Below, piece after piece: positions 51,647-63,506 of a stretch of 64,000 bases of DNA. The stretch comes from Cliona cf. orientalis (taxonomy: Eukaryota; Porifera; Demospongiae; Clionaida; Clionaidae), in contig OZ005704.1 in NCBI GenBank assembly GCA_963930775.1, forward strand, positions 1,426,001 to 1,490,000, written 5' to 3'. The stretch's first letter is position 1. Each line of letters begins with the position of its first letter. The position numbers were made by a program, and so were the translations under genes. The notes under the pieces were generated by a model. The model did no database searches and had not been told where the DNA came from. It saw nothing but the letters and a program-made list of their open reading frames with translations.

Positions 51647-54600
51647 ATGGCGGTGATGAACGAGTTCGTGTGGAAGAAACAGGAGACGATCGCGGAGGTG
51701 AGCAGCATGCCCGAGAATGTCAGGAAAGTTCTGGTCATCTACACTGGAGGCACCATCGGGATGAAAGTCACAGCCGAGAGTGGTAGGTGTTAGATAGATC
51801 TCTGAATTTTATAATGTAAATTGTGGCTGGCGTTGTCCGTCCCCCGGGAGTCTTGGCCGATCCAAGGACGAGGCTAGATCAGAGACTGTCCGTAGAACAA
51901 ATTTATATTTAGACTACGCGTAGTAGTATCTATGATCAGATCGAGAAATTATCCACAGATACGTTGTGCACGTGTCAGTTCTTTGTGTGTGCAGCTACTT
52001 TCATTGATTTTATGTGTATTACAAAGGGCCGAGATGGATGTGCCTAATAATAAATACCGGTAGTTTGTTGCAGTAGAACCATGTTGGACATATGCTGTCA
52101 TCCTTTATACACCATAGACCTATGCTTATATGTTGTTTTGTATATAGCTCAACAGCCAAGTTGTGAAACTGGTATAATTTATGATATTCGTGTTTGTACT
52201 GCTACAGTATTAACACTAGTAATAGTAATATTGTTGAACAGGAGTATGGGCTGGTCCTCTTGAATGTTAAAACTTTAGGGTTGTGTCTGAAGACCATAAA
52301 GTGACAGCAACTTAATTATTAAACACCACAAGAATGCTTTGAGGTACAAACAATCATAATACTTAACGTGTGAAATTCTTATTCCCTGCACAGGGTCTAG
52401 GCCGGCCAGCAAATTCCTTGACTTGGAGCAAATGGTGGTCAGCTATCCACAGCTCTGTGATCCAGACTATCAGGTGGACATGGAGAAGGACTGGGTTGGG
52501 ATTGATAAGAAATTCAAACCAGTTGCTCTCCCGTGAGTCAGAATCCTCGATAATTATCTTGTTTAGTCTACAGGTGTGATCAATTAAGTACTTATATTAT
52601 TAGTTATGTATAGCAGTGCATATATAAACTCTCTCTATCTCTCCCTCTCTGACTTTCTCTCCCTCTCCCTCCCTCTCTCTCTCACTCACTACAGAGTGAC
52701 CTACACTCGTAAATTGACCTCGAAGAAGTACCGCGTTCTCTACAGTATACTCGAGTACAACCCACTGCTTGATTCTAGCAACATGGGAATGGAGGACTGG
52801 GCTAAGATCGGCAAAGACATCGAGACCTACTACCGACAGTTCAATGCGTTTGTGGTACTGCACGGTACAGACACCATGGCCTACACTGCCTCGGCTCTCT
52901 CCTTCATGCTGGAAGACCTTGGGAAGACCGTTATTGTCACTGGATCACAGGTATGTGTGTCTGTTTGTGTAATATTGTGTAATTGCCTAGCAACGCATGC
53001 ACATTAGCATAATAATATTATTATTCTCTTTCTCTTATTGTACACATGTAGGTGCCGATATCTGAAGTTAGAAATGATGGTAGAGACAATCTTCTTGGAT
53101 CCCTCATACTGGCCGGGCAGTACGTCATTCCTGAAGTAAGTAATCCTACTACTTAATCTGGATTTCTCTAACAATCACATAATTACATGTTTCTGACGAT
53201 CATAGGCGCATGACCCTCCTCATTAAGTTAACGTTATAATAGTGGAATAGTTACATGTATGTGCATACAGTAACTGTTAAAATTTAATTGATGTCTGTAT
53301 ATGTTGCAGTAACATGCACAAAAATGGAAACACACAACACACTTTAAATTACTAGGTTACGATCTACTTCCACAACAAGCTGTACCGTGGTAACCGTTGC
53401 ACGAAGAACGATGCCAGCAGTTACGAGGCGTTCAGTTCGCCCAACCTCCCTCCCCTGGCCTCTGTAGGGGTCGACATTGAAAGTGAGTTCTAACTATCAC
53501 TTTGTGTATCATCACTTGTTAGTATTATGTCATGAAACAGTGCACATGACATTGTGTATCTCTTATGCTACATGTGTGCATACTCTTGACTCAACTACAT
53601 CTGGTACAAGAACTAACATGTTGTAATGTACTAAAGTTTGTTTCTGTCTCTTTTATGAACTTCGTGTGTACACGTGTTTTAAACTAGTGAAACAACGGAA
53701 TCTGAATATCTCTACATACCCAGCTTGTACATGTGTATACCCAGTACAGTGCATCCGGCATGCTAGCAGATATAGCTAAAGTTGGTTGAATAATTTTTTT
53801 TTTCTTTTGTGTGGTCTGGCAAGGAGGTAAAGCCGTTATCCTATCCAGCCACCCATATTAGGCAGCTCAAGAGCTTCTGGTAGTGGGTTGCTTAGCCAAT
53901 AAACATAGCTATATATAGCTGATGAATTCATATCCACACTTGCTCGTGTGCACATTCAAGTGTGATTCAAATCTTTTGTGTGGAGCCTGTAGTCTGTGTG
54001 TATTTGCCTCCATCCTCTGCCAGAATATTCATGACTAGTGTGTACCTGTATGTGTATTATCTTAATGCTTCCTAGGCCTAGTCAATGAATACTTATTTTT
54101 ACGTCACAAGTATTGGTAAGAAAGTGCACATGCGAAGCATGTTCCGTTGTATTGATGTTGCTCATGAATAATACCCAATCTGTTCTACTTGTGCTGGCCT
54201 GGGTATAGGGTGTCTACTACCCTCTATTGTGGTTATTCACTGGGCTTCCCAATCACTTTGTGGTATCATGGCGGTCCTACTGATACTTTGTGGGTTTTCC
54301 TGATGAATTGTTAGCATGCATGCTGGCATGCTCTCCAGTGGCTGGCCTCTTTGTGCTGGTACAATGCGCATTTACCTGCACTGTGAGCTGCTACTGAACA
54401 TCTGGATATTTGTACATGTATGTGTATAATATTCTACTAATTATTATAGAAATTTGATATCACATACATGTATCACTGTGTACGTTTATACTGCTACTGC
54501 ATAGCCCTGCTCCTGCTCTGCTATTAGAATACATACATGTACATTTGTGCAGTTGAGTGGGAAGCCATCCAGAGGCCTTTTCGGTTGAAGAAGTTCAAAG

Positions 54601-57169
54601 TTCACACCGAGATGAACCATAATGTTGGCATCTTGAGGATATTCCCCGGAATAACACCAATCACTGTGAGTAAGCCATACCCACCACAGCATGAGCTACA
54701 CAATGTATTATTGTTTCTATGTGCATATAGATAGTTACCGTGACTACAAGCTACAAGTGTTGTTAGGGTTTGGTTACCATGACAACTTGTTACCGTGATT
54801 ATCAGTACATTGTTCTCTCTCTCTCTCTGTCACTCTCTCTCTCTTCCTCCTCCCTCTCTCTCTTCAGATCAGGTCCTTCCTCCAGCCTCCGATGCAAGGG
54901 GTCATTCTTCAGACGTATGGAGCTGGTAATGTCCCGGACACTGGTCGCTATTCCTACGTGGAGGAGCTGAAGGCTGCCTGCGACAGAGGCGTCATCGTAG
55001 TCAATTGCACTCAGTGCTCCAAGGGAAAAGTCAGCACAAACTATGCTGGAGGAATTGTGAGTTTTGTTACATGATATGGATGGATGGTTTTCCTCCAGGT
55101 TTGGGATTGGATATTAAAGATAATTTCATCATGACATAGTATCCAACAACGAAAAGAAAGTGTCATTTTGTGTCCTAACACACTCGATTGGTCAGACCAG
55201 TAGGGCCGTATGCAAAAAAAATGGTAACCATGGAGATGCATGAGGCGCAAAGCGCCTCGCGCTCGCGCACAGCCGCATATCAAGCGACTCATTGATCGCG
55301 AGCACAGCGCTGGTCAGTTATCAGTGCAGTGGCAGTGTAAACAGGCAGTGGCTCTCAAGTGCAACGTATGATCCAATCTAACGTAAGAAATTAGCATTTG
55401 TGACCGTCTACGGGAAAACCCGGCATATGGGATCCGTGCGCTATTCGCGCAATACGCGTTTTTAGTAGCTCAGGTTGAAATTTGTTGAGGTCCAGATTTT
55501 GTCATATACATGTCGAACAACCCTTCTTCTAACTGTTGCCATCTTCTACGGAGGCTAGTCGTGCTATACGAAGGCGAAATAAGCCTTCATTTCGACCCAC
55601 CTAGTCGGCACACAGAGCCCGTTGCTATGGGCGCTAATTAGAATTCTCTACCTAGATACAGCTAGATTCATCGATCTACTGTACGTTCGCTCACCTTTTT
55701 AGCTTCTTGGGCATCTAAGAACAATCGGCTGTCGTTGTCAACAACGAAATTCAACTCTTGCTCGATCTTTACGTTCATTTCGAACGGCTCCGCCCAGGTC
55801 CATTTAATTGATTTCCGGGTCACGCGGAAACGCCATACACGTGCATAGCAACGCCTTTAGACCGCAATTTCTCGATTATTGGGGGTGTGGCGCGATCGCA
55901 AACAAAGCGCTGTATCTCCACAACGAAGCGCATGATCGATCTAGAACTTGAACGCGAGTTAGCTCTATGGTATACCTTATCATAGATGCATCAAACTCAA
56001 CTTTCACAAAAAATCCCATATGGCGGGTTTTCCCATAGACGGTCACATTTTACGAATTCTCGTAACGTATATATATGGAGTGATTGACGACCTTTACCAG
56101 AAAATCGCACGTTTTTCGAAATTGAAATTATTTTTTTCCATACGTAGTATTAGATTAAGTACGGTAATTCAGTTAGAGTAGTCACAGAGGCTTTCAGTGA
56201 CATAGCCAGGTGCCTTCCCCCTACGCCTATACCATGCACTGACTCTGAAGAAAACCGAGTATATCTACCTCAGGTGCAGGGTATATAGCTAGTAATATGT
56301 AGATATTATATAGTTTCTCAGAGACTCTCACAAGCAGCCAATAGTTTGTACCCACTCCCACTCTTTCTGTTCTATGCCATAGCTAGCTGGGTACAAGAGG
56401 ATGGGCATGCATGACACTAGCTAATTACCTAACTGACATTTTATGTCCAAGTACAAAGTTGAGGAAGGCATGAGCAGTAAGTAAGTGACAATAACTATTA
56501 TAGCTAACAAATTGTATGACACTGAGAGCGTCAACACTATTTATCTATAAGAGAGCAGTCATTCCGACTTTAGAGCCATAGATTGAGAATATTTTACTTG
56601 CCTCAAACCCTCAAAACTATTCAACATGGCAGTATACTTTGCTACCTTGACACTGCTAGCGGCACTAGCCACTACCAACCTGGTCTCAAGTGCACCTCTA
56701 GATCTGGACAGGCAAGAAGAGCTGAGAAAGGAAGCTGCAACTCTTGACAACCTTGTCAAGAAACTCACTGATCTCACTGGATTGCTGCAAAGGGTCAAAC
56801 AGCATTTAGTCGATCAAAAGGATGAAAATGTTGCCAATGAAGTAAAATATCAAGATCAGATTATGTCACTGCTTCGAATGAATCAAGGAGAGCAAGCTGA
56901 AATTCACGAGGTTGGGGAGAAAACAGACAAAAATGAGCAAGAACAAGCAATTATTCTTGCCATGGAGCTGGAATATCTTGAACACCTATTCACAGAGGTT
57001 CAGGAACGTCTGATCACTGCAACTGAGCAGTTTTGCTGGAATCCTGACGGAATTTGCTGCACAGATCAATGTGGTTGACAATCAAATACACAGACAGAAC
57101 ATGATAATAGTATTATCAAACAGATTTGCATTAGCAAAGAAATTTATTGACAGTATTACAATATATATA

Positions 57170-57208
<39 letters not shown>

Positions 57209-58378
57209 TTGCTGTACTACAATATTATTGAGATGTTACATATAGCTACTACTACAAGTTTCCGTGATTGATCAACGTTCAAGCAGTGAGAGCGGTAACG
57301 GACACACAGACAAACAGACTGCATAGCACGTGGGGGGGGGGGGGGGGGGGGAGGGGGGGGAGGGGGGGCGGAAGTTGGTTGCCATATTATATGCACACTA
57401 GTATATAGTATGGGCATGATGACCATAATATAAGGGCATGATATACATAAGCTGGAATTAAAAATTTGTGATTGGTTGTGAATTATATACTACATGTACA
57501 TGTACCTGCTCATGACGTCTCCCTAGCTAGCTGTGTAAATTTATGCTGCACTTGTAGACCTATTTCTGTTACCAAGTAACTGTAGCAGCATTATTATTAT
57601 GCACATTGCACTCATTGAACACTTAGCTTGCTCTAAGACTGTAACTTTATCATTGTGTTTCAGCGGCTGACGGAGGCAGGTGTTCTCCCTGGTGGGGACA
57701 TGACTGCTGAGGCGGCGCTGACCAAGCTCTCCTACCTGTTGGGTAAGGGGTTGCCAGCCGAGAGGATCAAGGAGCTGATGATGAAGAACCTGTGTGGAGA
57801 GCTGACCTTGATGGACCTGGAGCACAAGCAGCTCAGAGACAGCGACCTTCTCACCTCCATAGCTCAGGCCATGAACCTGTCCTCTACAAATGTAAGCGCA
57901 CAAGATTTTAAGTGCAGTTCAGTTTTAGTAATTTTTGTATGTGAAGCAGACAATAATTATTATACATGAAGTATCGCATAAAGATTCTCAATTTGCCAGA
58001 TTTTTACCTCCATAATTATGGTTTTACACCCTATTTTGGAAAAAAATTATTATACTGAATGTATCTGTGCAGGAAATGAAACAGCTCAGACACACCCTCT
58101 TCCCGCCGCTGATGTGTGCAGCAGCTGCGAACGGAGACAGTGAGTGTTTAGAATCGCTGAGTCAGCAGGGAGGCGACTTCAATCTCCCCGACTACGACGG
58201 CCGAACCCCCCTGCACCTAGCATGCAGCGAGGGACACCTGGAGACGGTCAAATTTCTGCTGCAGAATGGCGCTTCGGTCCATGCCACTGATAGATTTAAC
58301 CACACCCCTCTGGATGATGCAGTGAGATTTAGGTGCGTGAAGTACATGCATGTATGCATAACGAGAGTGGAGAGGGTT

Positions 58379-58419
<41 letters not shown>

Positions 58420-59107
58420 GGAGGAACAAGGGAGAGAGAGGGTTTGGGAGACAGAAAAAGCAAGTGTAGAGGTATAGAGAGATAGAGAGAAAACAAGCGT
58501 AAGAGAGAGATAATATTACCATAATTCACACTACTCTCCTCACCTTTGTAGGCAGTTGGAAGTAATCCAAGTCCTTGTTGACTCTGGTGCTGAGCTGAAC
58601 ACTCCAAGCTGTGAGATTGCATGCCTAGCAGCGTATGACTCTGACAGCAAAGACGCCGTTCTAGCATGGCACATGGCGGGGAGAAACTCCAGGAGGCAAA
58701 GTATAAATGACTCAGTGGGTACAATCAAAGCGGTAAGTTTAGACAGATCAGTGCTTCTTGTAATATATATTAATATAAATGAAGACCTTAATTCACATGC
58801 ACCGCTGATACACCACATACGCACACAGTTCAAAGAGACGTTGGACACTGTTGCTAACCTGGATGAGGAGTTGAGAGAGAAAGTGCATCGCCTCAGTGTG
58901 GGGGGTACACCAGCACCCCCTGACACTGCAGCCAGTAACTCTGTGTGTAATGGTTCCACAATGTCCAATGGCCCCCTGAACTCCTCAATGCCCAATGATC
59001 ATGAACTATCAATGTCTGTCCCCCCAGTATCAAAATTGAACTGCCCCCCAGGGTCCAATTGTAATGGTCCCACAGACCCACGATCATCAAACACTAACAC
59101 TAATTAA
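51647..59107 (+). CDS. ASPG: Asparaginase / 60-kDa lysophospholipase-type protein with ankyrin repeats
   Basis: A type I L-asparaginase domain followed by ankyrin repeats, as in mammalian ASPG. Eleven exons: 51647-51782, 52394-52532, 52695-52950, 53052-53135, 53356-53482, 54553-54665, 54868-55056, 57664-57891, 58073-58332, 58552-58732 and 58829-59107, giving 1992 nt (663 aa). Catalytic signatures: YTGGTIGMK (nucleophile Thr about residue 36) and [16 protein letters not shown] (Thr150, Asp151); also [27 protein letters not shown] and [10 protein letters not shown]. Ankyrins: [28 protein letters not shown] and a second unit with [14 protein letters not shown]. The tail is Asn/Ser/Pro-rich. Intron 7 (55057-57663) holds a separate secreted-protein gene and nested MITEs. 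The 3' half is tandemly repeated downstream. Confidence 0.93.
55309..56240. repeat. Repeat A split by a nested insertion
   Basis: Left part 55309-55363 and right part 56164-56240 together equal the uninterrupted repeat A at 46961-47100. Between them lies MITE B (55364-56145), related to 36737-36876, itself interrupted by MITE C (55400-56046). Confidence 0.75.
55400..56046. mobile_element. 647-bp non-autonomous DNA transposon (MITE) with 33-bp TIRs and 4-bp TSD
   Basis: The ends gtgaccgtctacgggaaaac and its right-hand partner are reverse complements over 33 bp with two mismatches. ATTT flanks both sides (55396-55399 and 56047-56050). The undisturbed sequence tagcattttacg survives at the related MITE near 36770, which confirms the duplication. 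No transposase frame is seen inside. Family unknown. Confidence 0.85.
56626..57078 (+). CDS. Small secreted coiled-coil protein with Cys-rich tail, copy 1
   Basis: I do not recognise the family. Single exon, 150 aa, nested in ASPG intron 7 on the same strand. Signal peptide ([21 protein letters not shown]), then a charged heptad-like helix (residues 30-130, [31 protein letters not shown]), ending in a four-cysteine tail (C137, C144, C145, C149; [14 protein letters not shown]). A TATA-like ctataag lies about 85 bp upstream. The second copy at 60209 differs at one residue (TDKNEQ here, TDENEQ there). Its own TATA-like promoter suggests independent transcription from ASPG. A secreted structural or signalling peptide is possible; nothing more can be said. 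Confidence 0.8.
   Translation: MAVYFATLTLLAALATTNLVSSAPLDLDRQEELRKEAATLDNLVKKLTDLTGLLQRVKQHLVDQKDENVANEVKYQDQIMSLLRMNQGEQAEIHEVGEKTDKNEQEQAIILAMELEYLEHLFTEVQERLITATEQFCWNPDGICCTDQCG
57165..57370. repeat. AT dinucleotide tract and poly-G run
   Basis: An (AT)n tract (57165-57200) is followed by a T run; a G run with single A interruptions lies at 57331-57368 (copy at 61424-61466). Confidence 0.85.
58381..58412. repeat. (AG)n microsatellite in ASPG intron 9
   Basis: About 16 AG units just after the exon 9 donor. The duplicate intron has a short equivalent run plus a later 120-bp expansion (62560-62679). Confidence 0.85.
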
Positions 59108-59458
59108 ATTAAGTCTTAAGGGACAATTTTATTTATTTATTTTGGTGATTATTAATTTTTATACATGATCTATTTTGAATTCTCATTGGATTTCCGTTTT
59201 CATCAGTGATTATTATTCATCTTTATTATTAGACATTCAAAGTGAACAGCTAACAATTGCAATAATTAGTGCACATGGATTAAAAAGAAAACATAAAACT
59301 GAACAATCAATGGATGATGATAAAAATAATTGATATAATACAGATTCTATAAATAGTTTAATTATGCATATAAAAAGTATTAAAAAATTAGATTGTAGTG
59401 AATTGATCATAAGTGTTGACAATGCGACCGTTGCTCGACTGCCGTTGGGGGCGCTGTC

Positions 59459-59632
59459 ATGCGAGCTAAACATTTTGAAGCCGTCTTCACCCCAATTTCA
59501 TCATAAGTTTCATCATAGGTTTCATCATCATTTCATCATAATTACCTCATCGCGAGGCCGAATAGCGATTTGTTGATTGGGACTCTGGACGTAATAATAG
59601 TAGTATCATATTATTCTAAAAATTTGATGTCA
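59459..59632. other. Junction between the two duplication units
   Basis: 174 bp not found in either unit. It includes a degenerate tandem array of ttcatcata (about 59498-59543), then acctcatcgcgaggccgaat and ttgattgggactc, which resemble 16842-16900 in the membrane-protein intron. No gene is seen. Confidence 0.6.
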
Positions 59633-60208
59633 CTTCAGACGTACGGAGCTGGTAATGTCCCGGACACTGGTCGCTATTCCTACGTGGAGGAGCTGAAGGC
59701 TGCCTGCGACAGAGGCGTCATCGTAGTCAACTGCACTCAGTGCTCCAAGGGAAAAGTCAGCACAAACTATGCTGGAGGAATTGTGAGTTTTGTTACATGA
59801 TATGGATGGATGGTTTTCCTCCAGGTTTGGGATTGGATATTAAAGATAATTTCATCATGACATAGTATCCAATAACGAAAAATATTTTCAAAAAAATTTG
59901 TTTTGTGTCCTAATGCACCCGATTGGTCAGACCAGTAGGGCCGTGTGCAAAAAAACATGATAACCATGGAGATGCACGAGGCGCAAAGCACGCATGACAC
60001 TAGCTAGTTACCTAACTGACATTTTATGTCCAAGTACAAAGTTGAGGAAGGCATGAGCAGTAAGTAAGTGACAATAGCTATTATAGTTAACAAATTGTAT
60101 GACACTGAGAGCATCAACACTATTTATCTATAAGAGAGCAGTCATTCCGACTTTAGAGCCATAGATTGAGAATATTTTACTTGCCTCAAACCCTCAAAAC
60201 TATTCAAC

Positions 60209-60661
60209 ATGGCAGTATACTTTGCTACCTTGACACTGCTAGCGGCACTAGCCACTACCAACCTGGTCTCAAGTGCACCTCTAGATCTGGACAGGCAAGA
60301 AGAGCTGAGAAAGGAAGCTGCAACTCTTGACAACCTTGTCAAGAAACTCACTGATCTCACTGGATTGCTGCAAAGGGTCAAACAGCATTTAGTCGATCAA
60401 AAGGATGAAAATGTTGCCAATGAAGTAAAATATCAAGATCAGATTATGTCACTGCTTCGAATGAATCAAGGAGAGCAAGCTGAAATTCACGAGGTTGGGG
60501 AGAAAACAGACGAAAATGAGCAAGAACAAGCAATTATTCTTGCCATGGAGCTGGAATATCTTGAACACCTATTCACAGAGGTTCAGGAACGTCTGATCAC
60601 TGCAACTGAGCAGTTTTGCTGGAATCCTGACGGAATTTGCTGCACAGATCAATGTGGTTGA
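60209..60661 (+). CDS. Small secreted coiled-coil protein with Cys-rich tail, copy 2
   Basis: Identical to the gene at 56626 over 150 residues except one Lys-to-Glu change (TDENEQ). Upstream TATA-like ctataag and 5' UTR are also duplicated. Intact reading frame with signal peptide, helical body and four-cysteine tail. It sits in the intron-7-equivalent of the truncated ASPG copy, so it came along passively with the segmental duplication. If the duplication is real, the gene is now present in two functional copies. Confidence 0.75.
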   Translation: MAVYFATLTLLAALATTNLVSSAPLDLDRQEELRKEAATLDNLVKKLTDLTGLLQRVKQHLVDQKDENVANEVKYQDQIMSLLRMNQGEQAEIHEVGEKTDENEQEQAIILAMELEYLEHLFTEVQERLITATEQFCWNPDGICCTDQCG

Positions 60662-60774
60662 CAATCAAATACACAGACAGAACATGATAATAGTATTATC
60701 AAACAGATTTGCATTAGCAAAGAAATTTATTGACAGTATTACAATATATATAATATAATATATATATATATATA

Positions 60775-61290
60775 TTATATACAAGGAGTGAGCTCGCTTC
60801 GCTCGCTCACTCCTTTATCCTTGTGCTATTATTGTGCATGTGTGGTCGACGACCTTTACCTACGTATTTGTGCGCATGTGCACATCCTGCCTAATCATGT
60901 GACTTTGTCAATCACCTAGCTAAAGCATTCGTTACTTGTCTTGCAGCTTCGCTCACAAGGGGTCCCAAGAAAAGACGTTTAGAATAGAATCGCCTCCCTC
61001 TGGAAAGCACCTATGGGCAACATCGACTCCAGAATGTCACTCTTTCGCATTCTCCAGGCCGCCATATGTAAGTGTACAGTTCAGTCTAAATACTGTCCTG
61101 CCGTTTTTTTTTAAGCAGCTCACTTTAGTGGCTGCTGGGCCATAGCCAGCCGCCGTTAGTTGGCTGTCTGCTGTATCGTCCCAAGTCCAGTGACGCCCAG
61201 AAAGAAAACTTTTTAGCTCGGGTCAAATCACTTCCGGTCACCTCCCGCTCGGACGGACGCACGGACAACTATAATCTTAGTATAATGATA
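60775..61290. repeat. 0.5-kb insertion unique to duplication unit 2
   Basis: Unit 1 lacks this segment; the flanks join at the AT tract and T run around 57170-57200. It begins with a foldback (caaggagtgagctcgc...actcctttatccttg), contains the shared motif gacgacctttacc, and ends near cggacggacgcacgg. An open frame at 60936-61145 has no recognisable product. Family unknown. Confidence 0.65.
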
Positions 61291-62558
61291 TATTTTTTTT
61301 TTTGCTGTACTACAATATTATTGAGATGTTACATATAGCTACTACTACAAGTTTCCGTGATTGATCAACGTTCAAGCAGTGAGAGCGGTAACGGACACAC
61401 AGACAAACAGACTGCATAGCACGTGGGGGGGGGGGGGGGGGGGGGGGAGGGGGGGGGAGGGGGGGCGGAAGTTGGTTGCCATATTATATGCACACTAGTA
61501 TATAGTATGGGCATGATGACCATAATATAAGGGCATGATATACATAAGCTGGAATTAAAAATTTGTGATTGGTTGTGAATTATATACTACATGTACATGT
61601 ACCTGCTCATGACGTCTCCCTAGCTAGCTGTGTAAATTTATGCTGCACTTGTAGACCTATTTCTGTTACCAAGTAACTGTAGCAGCATTATTATTATGCA
61701 CATTGCACTCATTGAACACTTAGCTTGCTCTAAGACTGTAACTTTATCATTGTGTTTCAGCGGCTGACGGAGGCAGGTGTTCTCCCTGGTGGGGACATGA
61801 CTGCTGAGGCGGCGCTGACCAAGCTCTCCTACCTGTTGGGTAAGGGGTTGCCAGCCGAGAGGATCAAGGAGCTGATGATGAAGAACCTGTGTGGAGAGCT
61901 GACCTTGATGGACCTGGAGCACAAGCAGCTCAGAGACAGCGACCTTCTCACCTCCATAGCTCAGGCCATGAACCTGTCCTCTACAAATGTAAGCGCACAA
62001 GATTTTAAGTGCAGTTCAGTTTTAGTAATTTTTGTATGTGAAGCAGACAATAATTATTATACATGAAGTATCGCATAAAGATTCTCAATTTGCCAGATTT
62101 TTACCTCCATAATTATGGTTTTACACCCTATTTTGGAAAAAAATTATTATACTGAATGTATCTGTGCAGGAAATGAAACAGCTCAGACACACCCTCTTCC
62201 CGCCGCTGATGTGTGCAGCAGCTGCGAACGGAGGACAGTGAGTGTTTAGAATCGCTGAGTCAGCAGGGAGGCGACTTCAATCTCCCCGACTACGACGGCC
62301 GAACCCCCCTGCACCTAGCATGCAGCGAGGGACACCTGGAGACGGTCAAATTTCTGCTGCAGAATGGCGCTTCGGTCCATGCCACTGATAGATTTAATCA
62401 CACCCCTCTGGATGATGCAGTGAGATTTAGGTACGTACATAAAGTACATGCATGTATGCATAGCGAGAGTGGAGAGGGTTAAAGAGAGAGAGAGAGAGAG
62501 AGAGAGGGAGAGGAACAAGGGAGAGAGGGTTTGGGAGACAGATAAAGCAAGTGTAGAG

Positions 62559-62682
<124 letters not shown>

Positions 62683-63506
62683 TATTACCATAATTCACAC
62701 TACTCTCCTCACCTTTGTAGGCAGTTGGAAGTAATCCAAGTCCTTGTTGACTCTGGTGCTGAGCTGAACACTCCAAGCTGTGAGATTGCATGCCTAGCAG
62801 CGTATGACTCTGACAGCAAAGACGCCGTTCTAGCATGGCACATGGCGGGGAGAAACTCCAGGAGGCAAAGTATAAATGACTCAGCGGGTACAATCAAAGC
62901 GGTAAGTTTAGCTAGATGAGTGCTTCTTGTAATATAAATGGAGGCCTTCACATGCATCGCTGATACACCACAATCATATGCACACAGTTCAAAGAGACGT
63001 TGGATACTGTTGCTAACCTGGATGAAGAGTTGAGAGAGAAAGTGCATCGCCTGAGTGTGGGGGGTACACCAGCACCCCCTGACATTGCAGCCGTGTGTAA
63101 TGGTTCCACAATGTCCAATGGCCCCCTGAATTCCTCAATGCCCAATGATCATGAACTATCGATATCTGTCCCCCCAGTATCAAAATTGAACTGCCCCCCA
63201 GGGTCCAATGGTCCCACAGACCCACTGTCATCAAATATTAGCACCAAGTCTTAATTAAGGCACATTGTTTATTTATTTGAATTAATTTTTATACATGAAT
63301 TCTCGTTGGATTTCCGTTTTCATCAGTGATTATTATTCATCTTTATTATTAGACATTCAAAGTGAACAGCTAACAATTGCAATAATTAGTGCACATGGAT
63401 TAAAAAGAAAACATAAAACTGAACAATCAATGGATGATGATAAAAATAATTGATATAATACAGATTCTATAAATAGTTTAATTATGCATACAAAAAGTAT
63501 TAAAAA

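Larger units (their letters stand above)
54907..59458. repeat. Segmental duplication, unit 1
   Basis: From cttcagacgta within ASPG exon 7 to gggggcgctgtc at 59458. It matches 59633-63577 almost base for base, including introns. Unit 1 alone carries about 1.16 kb (roughly 55253-56410) with nested MITEs. Its last 70 bp copy the coding tail of the convergent gene at 63507. Confidence 0.93.

Noticed and set aside
59237-59473. Hydrophobic 78-residue minus-strand frame downstream of ASPG
   Set aside because: It is 3' UTR-like AT-rich sequence and reads partly through the duplicated coding tail of another gene in a different frame.
56626-60661. Calling the small secreted protein a toxin or antimicrobial peptide
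   Set aside because: A signal peptide and four cysteines are not enough. The long helix and lack of family match leave the function open.
60936-61145. 69-residue frame in the unit 2 insertion
   Set aside because: No family match and no conserved counterpart; it lies in repeat-like sequence.
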